This document shows positions 17,238 through 27,524 of a DNA stretch of 64,000 nucleotides, in pieces (position 1 is the stretch's first letter; each line of letters begins with the position of its first letter). The stretch covers positions 558,001 through 622,000 of the forward strand of contig CBDCPZ010000023.1 of assembly GCA_965220465.1 (NCBI GenBank). The letters run 5' to 3'. Under the pieces are notes generated by a model. The model was not told where the DNA came from. It did not search any database and saw only the letters and a list, made by a program, of their open reading frames with translations. Both the position numbers and the translations under genes were made by a program. The DNA comes from JAHDHW01 sp965220465. GTDB taxonomy: Bacteria; Bacteroidota; Bacteroidia; Chitinophagales; Saprospiraceae.

Positions 17238-19082
17238 TTATTTACTAAAATCTTTTACCGCTACTATTCCAGATTTATTCAAAACGTCATAAAACGTCTT
17301 AATGTCAGAATTTGACTGCTGTTGGTTATGACGATTTATTGAAAAAGTAAAAACCAAGTTAGTTTCAGCTCTAGACATAGCAACGAAAAAAGCGCAAGTA
17401 TCTTCGTCAGGCTGAGTTTTAAAACTCCAAAATGCACTATCTTCTAATCCAAGGAATATTACTGTATGGTATTCAAGTCCTTTGCTTTTGTGAATTGTCA
17501 TTATAGGGATTGAATCTTTTCCCATAAATCCTTCAATGGCTTTACTCCAATCCTTAGATCTTTGATGTTCATTCCAAAGCAATTCGGCAATTGCAAACTT
17601 TAACTCCCTTACATAGCTAAGATTTCGATACTGTATATAGTAGGAATTAATTGACTTGACACCTAAATAATCAATTATGGTTTGAACACAAACCTTAAGG
17701 TCTTCAACGTCACCTATTTTAGTTAAGGAATTTATGCTTAGATCTTTTAAAAAATCTTTTAGTTTAGACTCCTGTTTAATCCCTTCTTTATCATCATGAA
17801 TATCTTTGACATTTTTGATAAAGTCGTACACAAATTGATACTCTTCTGGATTTCCCTTTGAAGTTGCCAATTTAATAATGTTGAGTATGTATAAAACAAG
17901 ATCTTCGGAAAGGAGATCTTGAAAATCAGTTTCATTGCGAGCATTAATTCCTAAACCTCTTAATGCTTGAATAATTTTTGCTGAATATTTGGGAACTTGT
18001 TGTTTTACAAGGATACAGACTTGATCTAGCCTAAGATTATTTGAATCAATAATCTCCCTAATATTTTCTGCTGAAATTCTCGCTTCGTCACCCTCATTTT
18101 TATAGTACCAAAATTCTACATTGCCGTCATTCTCGTTCCACTTTGTAGGGTATTTTACATCTATTTCCACATTCATAAGTTCAGACATAAGAACCTTCTG
18201 TAGAGCAATTATTTTCGGTGCACAACGGTAATTCATTAATAGGCTAGTACGGATCCCTTCAAACTCTATTTCATAGTCCTCGAAAATATCTTTTTTTGCT
18301 CCAGCCCAGCCCATAATTCTCTGTTTATCGTCTCCAACGGCTGTTAAGCTTGCACCAGATTCATGAAAGCAAGATTTTAATAGATCATATTGATGATATG
18401 TTGTATCCTGAAACTCATCAAGAAAAACATGAGAATAGGTTGCTTGTATATACCTTTTTATATGAGGATTTGTGTTTATTATAAGTTCCGCTAGTCTTGA
18501 AATCATTGGAAATGTTAGTCTAGGGTTTTTCCCTTTTATGTAACGTTCCCAAACTTCATTTATCACTATTCCTTTTTCATCTGAAGGTGTTTCTTCTAAG
18601 GGTAACTGACCTTCGGTTAAAAACCTGACCAAATCATTCCGATTATGTGAAGATGCAAAACCAACATTTATGTGTTTGAAAGTTCCCTCAATTTCTCTGT
18701 AATCAAGTAACACTTCATAAGATATTGGTCGATATCTTTCTGGTAAGGCTTGAATAAACCTATCCAAGATCCCCTTTGCGAAAGTATCGAACGTAACGGA
18801 ATTAAACCTAACGGCTAAATGTTTTTCACATCTTTTCCCGACTCGATCACTTAAGTTTTTTGCTGCGTCTCTTTTGAAACTAATTGCTAAGATTTTCTTT
18901 GGAAAAGGACAGGAATTGGTTTGTAGAAGGAAACATGCCCTTTGTGCTAGCAACTCAGTTTTACCGGCACCCGGACCAGCAACAACAAGATAGTTGTCAT
19001 TTGACTCGGTAACTACTTTTAAGGCGTTTGGTTCCAGCGTCAATCCATCAACTGGCTCCCAGTTTTCTGACTTAATATACAT
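17238..19082 (-). CDS. gajB: Gabija GajB, UvrD-like helicase
   Basis: A 614-residue superfamily 1 helicase of the UvrD/Rep type. Walker A is GPGAGKTELL near residues 33-42, motif Ia AISFKRDAAKNL, Walker B LDEFQDTT near 221, motif III GDDKQRIMGWAGA near 250, motif V TIHKSKGLEY near 525 and motif VI AMSRAETNL near 568. It starts 11 bases after the stop of the OLD-family gene on the same strand. An OLD ATPase-nuclease followed by a UvrD-like helicase is the Gabija anti-phage pair, where GajB is thought to sense or process DNA ends and stimulate GajA. It is the last gene of a seven-gene minus-strand array. Confidence 0.9.
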   Translation of the reverse strand: MYIKSENWEPVDGLTLEPNALKVVTESNDNYLVVAGPGAGKTELLAQRACFLLQTNSCPFPKKILAISFKRDAAKNLSDRVGKRCEKHLAVRFNSVTFDTFAKGILDRFIQALPERYRPISYEVLLDYREIEGTFKHINVGFASSHNRNDLVRFLTEGQLPLEETPSDEKGIVINEVWERYIKGKNPRLTFPMISRLAELIINTNPHIKRYIQATYSHVFLDEFQDTTYHQYDLLKSCFHESGASLTAVGDDKQRIMGWAGAKKDIFEDYEIEFEGIRTSLLMNYRCAPKIIALQKVLMSELMNVEIDVKYPTKWNENDGNVEFWYYKNEGDEARISAENIREIIDSNNLRLDQVCILVKQQVPKYSAKIIQALRGLGINARNETDFQDLLSEDLVLYILNIIKLATSKGNPEEYQFVYDFIKNVKDIHDDKEGIKQESKLKDFLKDLSINSLTKIGDVEDLKVCVQTIIDYLGVKSINSYYIQYRNLSYVRELKFAIAELLWNEHQRSKDWSKAIEGFMGKDSIPIMTIHKSKGLEYHTVIFLGLEDSAFWSFKTQPDEDTCAFFVAMSRAETNLVFTFSINRHNQQQSNSDIKTFYDVLNKSGIVAVKDFSK

Positions 19083-19093
19083 ATATGGAGGAA

Positions 19094-21103
19094 TTAAGGA
19101 GCAATAGTTTCAGGAGGATTTACTAATTCACTTATCCTATTAAAGATTTTCTTAAATACTTTAGGCATTCGGTCTTTTAATTCCTTGTCGTCCAATTCTG
19201 AGAGAGCAGCAATATGAGTAGATGGCTTACCACGACCAAGGAAAAAATAGTTATACCAAATCATAAGTTCTTTTTCTTCATCTGTATAAGTTTTTCCATC
19301 TCCTCCTGCTGGTTTTAAAGCGGCTCGAATTCCTTTTTCGAGCTTTTCAGAAAAAGCAGCTGGCTCAGTTGCTTTGTCAGGAATTTGTGGTCCTCCTCCT
19401 TTTGGTATTGTAGACTTATATTCAGATTCAAATTCCTTGAGCAATAAAAAATCTAAGTCTAATGGCTTTGAATAAAATACATCATATCTTTCCAAGTGAT
19501 TTACCCATGAGTAAATAGAATCTAACTTTTCAAGTTTTCTTTTGTGCATATTTTCGATAGAATCATCAGAAATAACTCCTCCTCCAGCTTTTGGTATATT
19601 TTGAGCTTTCCCAATTTGCCTTAGTTGTTTAACAATATACTTAATCCTTCCCCATCCTCCTCCGTCGCGTTCAACATCAAGATCCAAAAGAGTTAAATGA
19701 GGTATCGACAAATCATTTAGCAACTTCCAAATATGATTTACAAATCGATGCCCAAGAGGAGCAATGGTGATTCCCATATCATCAGCAGGCTGGTCTACTA
19801 CTCTCAGGAAGCGTTTAAATACAATTTCTTCACTATCGCCCTCACCAATGATTACTAAACTAGCAAAATAAATTTCTGGATAGTTTCTTACTGCTTCTTT
19901 TATGTATTTATAAGCCTCATCAGTTTTTTCAGGGAGAGTAACCTCGCTTACAATTGTGCTATACTCGTTTTTTTCAATTCTTAAATGACGAACTGATTCT
20001 GGATCAATTCTTTGAATAATCGCAGGGGTATGAGAAGAAAGAATAGTTTGGGCATTGGGTTGAGAAGCAATTTCTAATAAGTTTTTAATCACTTTTCCTA
20101 ATAGGTGTGGCGATATATGGTTTTCTGGTTCTTCAACAATAAGTAGAGTTAACAAGGGCTTTTGAATTACTTCACCTTCTCCTGGTTCATAATCTTGCTC
20201 GATTTTGAGTAAAGAACAAACTAGAGAAAGATAAAATAATGACCTCAGCCCTTCCCCTAAATCTCCAATCTGATAGGGGCGACCTGTTTCTGTGGGTAGA
20301 AATTCAATTTCTATTTTCTTAAGTAGTTCATTAAAATCACTACTCCCAACTGTTAACGAGGAAGATTGATATCTTTCATCTCCATGAAAATTTTTCCAGA
20401 AATCTCCAATAGTACTTTTTACTGAATCAAAATCGGAATGACTAGATAAATGATGATTTACTTGGTCAACCTTATTTTGTAGCTCACCCAAAAAACCATC
20501 GTCCCATTTCACCTTCTGCATTAATCGCCAAAGGATAGTTCCAGAAGCAAATTTTAATTGTTCTGATGGTCTTCGAATAGCAGGAACATACATAGCCTGG
20601 ATTAAAAGTCGATGTCGAGATGGAACGGGAGTCCTATTCTCTCCTTCGGTTCCTTCTTGACCCTCGGGAGCTGTCACATAAACAAGTCTGCTTTCAATTT
20701 CACCTTCAGGTGATAATTCGGATTTTCTCCAAGTAGCTTCGAGTCTTATCCTTAAATATGGAGGAGAGTCTTCATCATTTACAACCATTTGATCAAAAAA
20801 ATGAGGGATGGCTTTGTCGTCATGATTCCCATCTTTATCAAGAAAATCAAAGACAGCTTCAATATAAAAAGAGCTTTCTTGAAGACCTGAAGGTGAGGTT
20901 CCCTTTGGTAAATGAAAGTCAGATCTTGTTATTTCTTTTTCGGTATAACTGGTTCCAAAGAGCTTTAGTAATGCCTGAAAAGTTGCCGATTTACCTGTAC
21001 TATTTGCACCAACAAATGCAGTTAAATCTTCTTTTACGTTTATTGTTACTTCAGTATCTCCATAGCACTTAAAATTTTTAATCTTGAATTTTGATAGCTT
21101 CAT
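19094..21103 (-). CDS. gajA: Gabija GajA, OLD-family ATPase with TOPRIM nuclease
   Basis: A 669-residue class 2 OLD protein. The ABC-type ATPase has Walker A GANSTGKS near residues 32-39, a Q/signature region DLGEGLRSLFYLSL near 278, Walker B LLIVEEPENHISP near 325 and the H-loop SSHTP near 357. The C-terminal TOPRIM domain shows VIIGEGDSEE near 418 and LLDLDVERD near 470, the acidic clusters expected to bind the catalytic metals. GajA is a nucleotide-regulated DNA nickase in characterised Gabija systems. The protein is longer than the best-known GajA (about 580 residues), with added sequence around 140-170 and at the C-terminus. It follows the PLD-SNF2 gene on the same strand after 131 bases, so it may have its own promoter. 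Confidence 0.9.
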   Translation of the reverse strand: MKLSKFKIKNFKCYGDTEVTINVKEDLTAFVGANSTGKSATFQALLKLFGTSYTEKEITRSDFHLPKGTSPSGLQESSFYIEAVFDFLDKDGNHDDKAIPHFFDQMVVNDEDSPPYLRIRLEATWRKSELSPEGEIESRLVYVTAPEGQEGTEGENRTPVPSRHRLLIQAMYVPAIRRPSEQLKFASGTILWRLMQKVKWDDGFLGELQNKVDQVNHHLSSHSDFDSVKSTIGDFWKNFHGDERYQSSSLTVGSSDFNELLKKIEIEFLPTETGRPYQIGDLGEGLRSLFYLSLVCSLLKIEQDYEPGEGEVIQKPLLTLLIVEEPENHISPHLLGKVIKNLLEIASQPNAQTILSSHTPAIIQRIDPESVRHLRIEKNEYSTIVSEVTLPEKTDEAYKYIKEAVRNYPEIYFASLVIIGEGDSEEIVFKRFLRVVDQPADDMGITIAPLGHRFVNHIWKLLNDLSIPHLTLLDLDVERDGGGWGRIKYIVKQLRQIGKAQNIPKAGGGVISDDSIENMHKRKLEKLDSIYSWVNHLERYDVFYSKPLDLDFLLLKEFESEYKSTIPKGGGPQIPDKATEPAAFSEKLEKGIRAALKPAGGDGKTYTDEEKELMIWYNYFFLGRGKPSTHIAALSELDDKELKDRMPKVFKKIFNRISELVNPPETIAP

Positions 21104-21234
21104 AAATCTTTTTTTATAAAGTTTAATATACGTTTTACATTACTGATTCTCCTAACGAATTAAAAACAGTCAATCTAAAACTGGATTATTGAAATGTATC
21201 AATCTAAAACTAAAATACGAAACAAGAAAATTAA

Positions 21235-23955
21235 TCACCAGACCTTTGTAAGCACCTTCCTCTTCTCATGTTTATCCAATACCGTTTTACAACTCTCCCA
21301 ATTAATGGGCTTTACATTTTCTTCATAGCGAATAGAAAAAGGATGGCTTTTCGGGACATCATAAATTTTCTTTTCCGCTTCTTCAATATTATTTAAAGCG
21401 ACATCAACCCAAACATCTCGTAGCGTATCCGGTATTTGACCAAATAACTGCTCAATTTGTTTAAGCCTCTGAGAGAGTAATTGATGAACTCTATCTTCTA
21501 CTGAGTCTTTATAGCGCATGTTATATATGAGAACGTTTTCCCTTTCCTGACCTATTCTTTGTATTCGACCTTTTCGTTGCTCTAACCTTGTAGGGTTCCA
21601 GGGTAAATCCAGATTAATTAATGTACTTAATTTTTGAAGATTCAAACCTTCACTTGCAGCATCAGTACCTAGTAATAAGCGAAGCTCTTTATTCTTTACA
21701 CTCTTTTTAATTTCCTCTTTACTGACTCTTTTAAAAACTCCGTTTTCATAAATCCCGGATTTATCACCTCCGGCATAAAGTCCAATCTTTTCATTTGGAA
21801 GTTCGTTTGTCAGCTTTTCGGCAATCCATTGAATTGAATCAAAGTATTGTGAAAAAACAATGCAGCCTCTCTCAAGCCATGGCTCTTCGATATAGTTGTT
21901 AGTAAGGAGTCGTTTTAATAAATCATACTTAGGGTCTTTGTCTTTATGCTCTTCTAGAATATTTACGATTTCCTCTAATTTTTGACGCTCCTCTCTGGTC
22001 AAATCTTTTATATCCGAGTTATTCAGAAATTCTTGTTCATCTTCAGAAGGTTCGTCTTCTTCGTCCTCTTCGCCTAAGTCCACTGACCAATTATTCAACA
22101 TCTTCAAAGCGGTATTCAAACCAGCTATCATAGTGCTTCCCAAGCGTCGTAACAATAGCGTTTTAATAAAGCCACTTGAACGAACGCGCTCTTTCAATAA
22201 TTGAGAAAATTCGATTCCTAGCTGGTAGGCATCATTAAAATAACTTTTTAAATAAATTGCTTCACCATCTTCTTCACCATAAAGTTTAACCTCTATTGGT
22301 GATAAATAAGGCTCATTGGTTTCTGGATTAATTTGCGTTTCTAGAAAACTCCTTGTTCTTCTGACTATATGTCTAATAAAGGGATTACTATTCAGAATAA
22401 ATTCATCAGCCATTAGATTTTGCACCATACTCTTTTGGGCTGGCTTCATTTTTTGAATCATATCTCCTGACAATACATACTTATTATTGGGTACATTCAG
22501 AATTCTTCGTAATACCTTTACTTTTTCATTCTCCTCCCCAGGAGGCATAGGGTTTCTAATCCAATCCCAGTATTCAAATTCATTTTCTAGGACTTCACTC
22601 TCTGTTATCAATCTTAATCCCTTGGCTTTTTCAGTCTGCCATTTGCTCAACATATCGCCTAATACAAAATCATTACCTTGGGATAAAATGTATAGTAAAT
22701 CCCAAGCTTCAATTGGGTACATTTGAACAGGAGTTGCGGTCGCTAACAGCATATTCCTTGTCCGGGGACTGATCTTTAAGAGAAATTCCATTAAATTATT
22801 GGGCTCTGGAAATTTATCTTCATCTCCTCTTTTGAAATTCTTTCGTCTAGCCCGATGCGTTTCATCTACTATGATACATTCATAATCTAATTTAAGTAAA
22901 TGTTCTACAACAGCAGATTTTGCCACAATTAATCCTTGCGATATAATTCCTACTCTCCTTGGGCATTTCTTTATATAAGAAGCATCTTTTACAGGGTAAG
23001 CAATTTTGTTTTCATCTACCCATTGTTTACCATCCCAAACAGCCGTTGGCATTTCTAACAATCCCATTAATTCTTCCTGCCATTGCCATAGTAATGTTTT
23101 AGGAGCAATGATTAATATCGGCTTTGTACTTTCTAAGGCAATAAGTTGCGCGGAAAGCGCCAGTTGTAAAGTTTTTCCCAGACCAACCATATCTGCTAAC
23201 ACAAATCTTGCACCTCGCTTTTTATGGGCTTTATAGGCAAGATCTACAAAGTACTTTTGATGCTCCCACAATCCGAATTCTTTACGATAAACGGGCGCTT
23301 CAATAACAGCAGCAGCAGGTTCTTCAGCATCCTGGTATTCGGTGATTTCATAAATAACTTTTCGTTCTGAGATACGCTTGATATCTTCTATGATAAACTG
23401 GGCAAGAGGCTTTGCCGAAGGATGAGTCCATAAAAAATCAAACTCGGATTGTACCCAATCTATGGATTCCTTTTCTTCATCTACCCAGACTAACTCATAG
23501 TTGGAACTCCATCCAGAATAGGTCTCATTCATACTTCCGAGAAAAGCCTCTTTGCTTCCATCACCTTTTGTAATCACACCTGCCTTACCATGAATCAACC
23601 CAAATACATCGGTAGGTACTACACGTACTTCAATCTTCTTACTGGTTAAAAGTTTGTATAATTTTTTTAAACGGCGAGGCATCTTGGCAAGCTCATCGGG
23701 GTCATGCGTTTCACACCATTCGTCCTTCATTTCTTTATGAGCAGACTTGATAAATTTCACATCTTCTACTCTGAGTTGCGAGTTGCACACAATTCGTACT
23801 TTTCCAGAAATAGCTTCTAACTCTTCTCCTGCTAATTCGAGAATAGAAGAACTAAAATACCCTGCGATACGATCATAAGCTTTAGCTCCTTGAAGCGCTT
23901 CTTTAAAGAAAGCTTTAGATAGGTTCTTGTCTTTTATGGAGGAGAATCGCTTCAT
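21235..23955 (-). CDS. PLD-like nuclease fused to SNF2 helicase
   Basis: A 906-residue defence-type fusion. The N-terminal phospholipase-D-like domain (about residues 10-190) has IHGKAG (H-x-K near 121) and GSMNETYSGW (the G-S-x-N of HKD nucleases); a canonical Asp after the lysine is not evident. The SNF2/Rad54-type helicase follows: ADMVGLGKT near residue 257, VDETHRARR near 363, ATATP, then the C-terminal RecA fold with SEGLNLQ and motif VI RKGRIQRIGQ near 793. It lies 21 bases after the DUF1156 methyltransferase stop. By analogy with DISARM, where a helicase and a PLD protein act with a methylase, it is the likely restriction effector that attacks unmodified DNA. Family is sure; role is inferred. 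Confidence 0.88.
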   Translation of the reverse strand: MKRFSSIKDKNLSKAFFKEALQGAKAYDRIAGYFSSSILELAGEELEAISGKVRIVCNSQLRVEDVKFIKSAHKEMKDEWCETHDPDELAKMPRRLKKLYKLLTSKKIEVRVVPTDVFGLIHGKAGVITKGDGSKEAFLGSMNETYSGWSSNYELVWVDEEKESIDWVQSEFDFLWTHPSAKPLAQFIIEDIKRISERKVIYEITEYQDAEEPAAAVIEAPVYRKEFGLWEHQKYFVDLAYKAHKKRGARFVLADMVGLGKTLQLALSAQLIALESTKPILIIAPKTLLWQWQEELMGLLEMPTAVWDGKQWVDENKIAYPVKDASYIKKCPRRVGIISQGLIVAKSAVVEHLLKLDYECIIVDETHRARRKNFKRGDEDKFPEPNNLMEFLLKISPRTRNMLLATATPVQMYPIEAWDLLYILSQGNDFVLGDMLSKWQTEKAKGLRLITESEVLENEFEYWDWIRNPMPPGEENEKVKVLRRILNVPNNKYVLSGDMIQKMKPAQKSMVQNLMADEFILNSNPFIRHIVRRTRSFLETQINPETNEPYLSPIEVKLYGEEDGEAIYLKSYFNDAYQLGIEFSQLLKERVRSSGFIKTLLLRRLGSTMIAGLNTALKMLNNWSVDLGEEDEEDEPSEDEQEFLNNSDIKDLTREERQKLEEIVNILEEHKDKDPKYDLLKRLLTNNYIEEPWLERGCIVFSQYFDSIQWIAEKLTNELPNEKIGLYAGGDKSGIYENGVFKRVSKEEIKKSVKNKELRLLLGTDAASEGLNLQKLSTLINLDLPWNPTRLEQRKGRIQRIGQERENVLIYNMRYKDSVEDRVHQLLSQRLKQIEQLFGQIPDTLRDVWVDVALNNIEEAEKKIYDVPKSHPFSIRYEENVKPINWESCKTVLDKHEKRKVLTKVW

Positions 23956-23976
23956 AAGTGTTTGGGATTATTTAGC

Positions 23977-26907
23977 TTATATTCCATCATTTTTGACTAA
24001 TTCTGCAATATATTTGGTATGCTCTGCTTCTACTTGTCGATTCTCCATCCCCTTGATATGAGAAACAGTTCCAAGATATTCTAACAAAGCTAAAATGGTA
24101 TTTCGATTCCCCCAATACTTTCCTTCCAATTCATTTTTTAACCAATTTTTTCCCTGATTGGTGTCTTCTGTTTTAATGCTTTGGTGAATTGCCATTAAGA
24201 CATGACGCAACGTAGTTGAACTAAATTCATCAGAAGTATTGATATTTTTATTTCCAAACTCCATTGCAGATTTAAGTCGTACTTCATTGGCTTTTGTACT
24301 AGCCAAAAGGTTTTTGTAGTCTTTGATACCAAATCCCCTTCCTAACTCTTGATAAGCTGATATTTGATAAATTCCATTTTTTTCCAACTCTATTCCCTTG
24401 ATATAAAATCGCTCTGAGGCCGAGAGATTTTTCCAAATAAAGCTATCAAATCCTGCCGGGATCAGGTAATCATAAGCAATTTTAATGGCTTGAGTGATAA
24501 TTTCTTCTACGGGAGAAGTTTCTCCTTTTGATCTGGTTTTAGACAGTTCATATTCTATGTTGATATCGCCAATCTTCTGGTAGGAGGTAAGGACTTTTAG
24601 GGATGCAGCATATGCGGCTAATAAGTAATCGGCATCTGTAAAGTTAGGGTCTTCCTTATCATCCAGATCCCGCATATTATCTATCTGACTTTTAACCTCA
24701 TGTTCAATCTCAGGATATAACTCATCCATATACGCTGTTTCATTAGACGTTAACTTTCGTAATACAAGCAAAACTGTTCCTTTGACATAATTTCCATCTT
24801 TCAATCCGCCAGCTTCTGTTTCAGTAGCGATGTTCCATGCAGCCGTTACCTGTAATCCAGATGACCACAGAACTAATGTTAAGTCTGCCCAAACTGCTGG
24901 GTCTTGATGGGTAAACATCACTACTTGCACTCCGTTATCAGGCATATGTTTAGCAAGATTCTCATATATTTGAATCATGCTTTTATTAAAAGATTCGCCA
25001 GTCCCTTTTACTGCTAAAACTCTCTTACTTTCAGTATACCAATCATTAAATAAGTCATTAATAAAAACTTTATCCCATGCTAAAAAGAATTCAGTTAATT
25101 CATGATAATTTACTGCATCAGCATAAGGAGGATCTGTAATCCAAATATCAGATACACTATCAATTTTACGTGCATCCTTGGTTTCAATTTTAAATTGAGG
25201 AGTAAATGGATAATTATTTAGATCTGTTTTCCAAATAATATAATTAGCTGACATCCCTCTACCTGCAAAATTATCTAGGGTATTAAGTGCTTGATTATAA
25301 AAAGTTTGTGCAGTTTGGCTATTTCTAGAGTGCCATCGGCAAAGTTTAGAGTTAAAGTCCGCCAATTTGTTAACACCTAAAACACCCAGAACCTTCTCTA
25401 AGTTATTAGATGCTAAAGATTCAATTGCCTCGTAGAAAAGAGCTTGGACTAACAATTGTCTCGAATTAAATAAATGATGCCAAAATTTCCAACCTCTTTC
25501 TCTTATCGGCTGAGTAGTGTTGTAACCTTCATTAATTTCTAAAGAAGGAATATATCCTTTTAATTGCCATTGGTTTATGTTTTCCTTTAAAATAGTAATA
25601 ATTTTATATTCATCGTCTAATTCCTTTTTTGTTGGGCTACAAAAATAAGATGTACCATAGCTAGCATCAGTGGCAGGGCCAGGCTTCTTTATAAAATCGT
25701 TCTTGGCTTTACCTTCTTTTAATTTGAGATATTTTATACAGTATAATCTCTCTTGGAAAATATCGGAATCTAAAGGAATGAAATCACCTTTTTTCCATTC
25801 TCTTAATCCAGAAACAATGTCTCCAGTTTCAGAATAACGATCTCTTCTTATTACTGTAATAGGAGTGGACTTTGTGCATTTTGGGCAATAAAGCGAATTA
25901 TTTTTGGCAGTAATTAAAGATTGGGCTTTATTAATTATTTCCTTATTAGCATCTTGGATGATATCAATATCAAAGTTTCTGTTTTCATTATTATATTTCA
26001 ATAATGCTACTGTGGATTTACGTTTGCTAATTATCCATGATGGAGCCATTGGAACTTTTGTCCCACACTCAGGACAAATAGTTTCCATACAGTAAAGAAA
26101 ATATTTAGCTATCCACCCTTTTTCATTTTTCTCAATTCCTAATTCTTCAATTTTATCAGCTACTTTATCAAAAACCTTTTCTTGAAATATTTTCAGCCCC
26201 TCTATTTCTTTATCATCTAAACTTAAGATATTCAAATTAGACCAAGTTAATAAACTAGCAAGAGGGTTCAAATCGGAAGCGTAAACATTACAACCTAATC
26301 GTGCGGATTCATATGGAATGCTACCACCTCCTGAAAAACAATCTCCAACAGTCGGTATTTTGCCAAATTTTTTTATCCCTAATTGTTGAATTAGTTCTGA
26401 TATTTTAGTTGCTGTAGTATCAAGATGACTATTGATCTCTTTCCAAGTATCATCTGATGAGATTTTTGTTTCTTCCGTTCTTAAACAGTATTCTAATTTA
26501 TCATCGTATGTTAGCCTATCAAATACTTTGTATTGGATTTCCTCTCTTACTATTTTGGTTGTCCTTAAATTCTTTTCTAGCTCGTCTTTATAGTTTTCAA
26601 TTTCATTTTCAGTTAAATGACTTTGAATAATATCATCTTTTATCGTTTTATTTTTACGACTCCTCAATCCATGCTCATCCATCATAAGCGCTTTGAGGAA
26701 AATATCACGATCTTTAATGGGATCATTCGAAGCAGGCATTAATATTCCTAGTATAGTAGCCCGAACTAAAAATAGGGGCTTACGTCCCCACCATTTCCCT
26801 AAGCCTGTTAAGGTTTGACTGTTACCTGCTTCTCTTTCTTTATAACATTCTTTGGAGACTTTAGAGACTGGAAATTGGACTTCTATAAAGGAGGTATCAT
26901 TTGTCAT
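23977..26907 (-). CDS. DUF1156 adenine-specific DNA methyltransferase
   Basis: A 976-residue DNA methylase of the COG1743 type. The N-terminal DUF1156 block (about residues 1-110) includes GLGKWWGRKPL. The AdoMet site is DCFSGGGSIPYESARLG near 190, a Zn-ribbon has CPEC near 276 and CPKC near 341, and the catalytic motif IV is TDPPYADAVNYHEL near 590. A DPPY motif points to N6-adenine (or N4-cytosine) methylation of DNA. It overlaps the end of DUF3780 by 11 bases, so the two are translationally coupled. Its role in the cassette is most likely marking host DNA so that the helicase-nuclease spares it; the target sequence is unknown. Confidence 0.9.
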   Translation of the reverse strand: MTNDTSFIEVQFPVSKVSKECYKEREAGNSQTLTGLGKWWGRKPLFLVRATILGILMPASNDPIKDRDIFLKALMMDEHGLRSRKNKTIKDDIIQSHLTENEIENYKDELEKNLRTTKIVREEIQYKVFDRLTYDDKLEYCLRTEETKISSDDTWKEINSHLDTTATKISELIQQLGIKKFGKIPTVGDCFSGGGSIPYESARLGCNVYASDLNPLASLLTWSNLNILSLDDKEIEGLKIFQEKVFDKVADKIEELGIEKNEKGWIAKYFLYCMETICPECGTKVPMAPSWIISKRKSTVALLKYNNENRNFDIDIIQDANKEIINKAQSLITAKNNSLYCPKCTKSTPITVIRRDRYSETGDIVSGLREWKKGDFIPLDSDIFQERLYCIKYLKLKEGKAKNDFIKKPGPATDASYGTSYFCSPTKKELDDEYKIITILKENINQWQLKGYIPSLEINEGYNTTQPIRERGWKFWHHLFNSRQLLVQALFYEAIESLASNNLEKVLGVLGVNKLADFNSKLCRWHSRNSQTAQTFYNQALNTLDNFAGRGMSANYIIWKTDLNNYPFTPQFKIETKDARKIDSVSDIWITDPPYADAVNYHELTEFFLAWDKVFINDLFNDWYTESKRVLAVKGTGESFNKSMIQIYENLAKHMPDNGVQVVMFTHQDPAVWADLTLVLWSSGLQVTAAWNIATETEAGGLKDGNYVKGTVLLVLRKLTSNETAYMDELYPEIEHEVKSQIDNMRDLDDKEDPNFTDADYLLAAYAASLKVLTSYQKIGDINIEYELSKTRSKGETSPVEEIITQAIKIAYDYLIPAGFDSFIWKNLSASERFYIKGIELEKNGIYQISAYQELGRGFGIKDYKNLLASTKANEVRLKSAMEFGNKNINTSDEFSSTTLRHVLMAIHQSIKTEDTNQGKNWLKNELEGKYWGNRNTILALLEYLGTVSHIKGMENRQVEAEHTKYIAELVKNDGI

Positions 26908-27523
26908 TTTTATCGACGTAGTTTTCTAGTTTATCTTCAATATATTGATCGAAAAGAGAAGCCTGGCGGAAGCGTTCATTAACCGGGTTTTCTGTCAATG
27001 CAAATCGAATGGCTTTTCTCCATCCAAATTTGGTATGTGCCTCACCCGTAGATGCATTGGTCATCGTATACAACCACCATCGTTCTTCTGGTTTTAGCCC
27101 TAGCCAATTTTTTATCGCATCAGGAATTACACGAGGATCACTATCTTCAATTGCCCAAGTCAATAACACCATTTCTTTACCTAATAAACGTTGAACTGGT
27201 GTTTGCCCAATCTTCCAACCTCCAGATTTATAATTTTTTTCTTTAAGCCGATCTTTAAGTTCTTTGCTTAGCGCATCAGCAATCAAACTCCATTTTTTAG
27301 GAGCTAACTCCACTTTTAATCGGTCAAATCTCTGGTCAATGGTTTGTTCTCTCGCTTCATTGGGAAGGGTTTCTAATGAATTTTCATCATAGCCGTTCCA
27401 GTCAAATCGTTCATAGATTAGCACTTTAGAGTCTTTCTTTTTCGGAATAACAACTAAAAAATGATGGCGACTCTCTTGAGGCACAAAACCAAAACCAATT
27501 GATTCGATCTTCTTTTTAGCCAT
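26897..27523 (-). CDS. DUF3780 defence-associated protein
   Basis: A 208-residue protein matching DUF3780, a family seen almost only beside DUF499 and DUF1156 genes in defence islands. Features: FGFVPQESRHHFLVVIP at the start, YERFDWNGYDE near residue 40, GKEMVLLTWAIED in the centre and EERWWLYTMTNASTG with GWRKAIRFAL near the end. No catalytic motif is visible. ATG 27523, one base after the DUF499 stop codon, is preferred over a TTG at 27556 that would overlap DUF499. The tight coupling on both sides suggests a stoichiometric subunit, perhaps bridging the ATPase and the methyltransferase. Confidence 0.85.
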   Translation of the reverse strand: MAKKKIESIGFGFVPQESRHHFLVVIPKKKDSKVLIYERFDWNGYDENSLETLPNEAREQTIDQRFDRLKVELAPKKWSLIADALSKELKDRLKEKNYKSGGWKIGQTPVQRLLGKEMVLLTWAIEDSDPRVIPDAIKNWLGLKPEERWWLYTMTNASTGEAHTKFGWRKAIRFALTENPVNERFRQASLFDQYIEDKLENYVDKNDK

Positions 27524-27524
27524 T

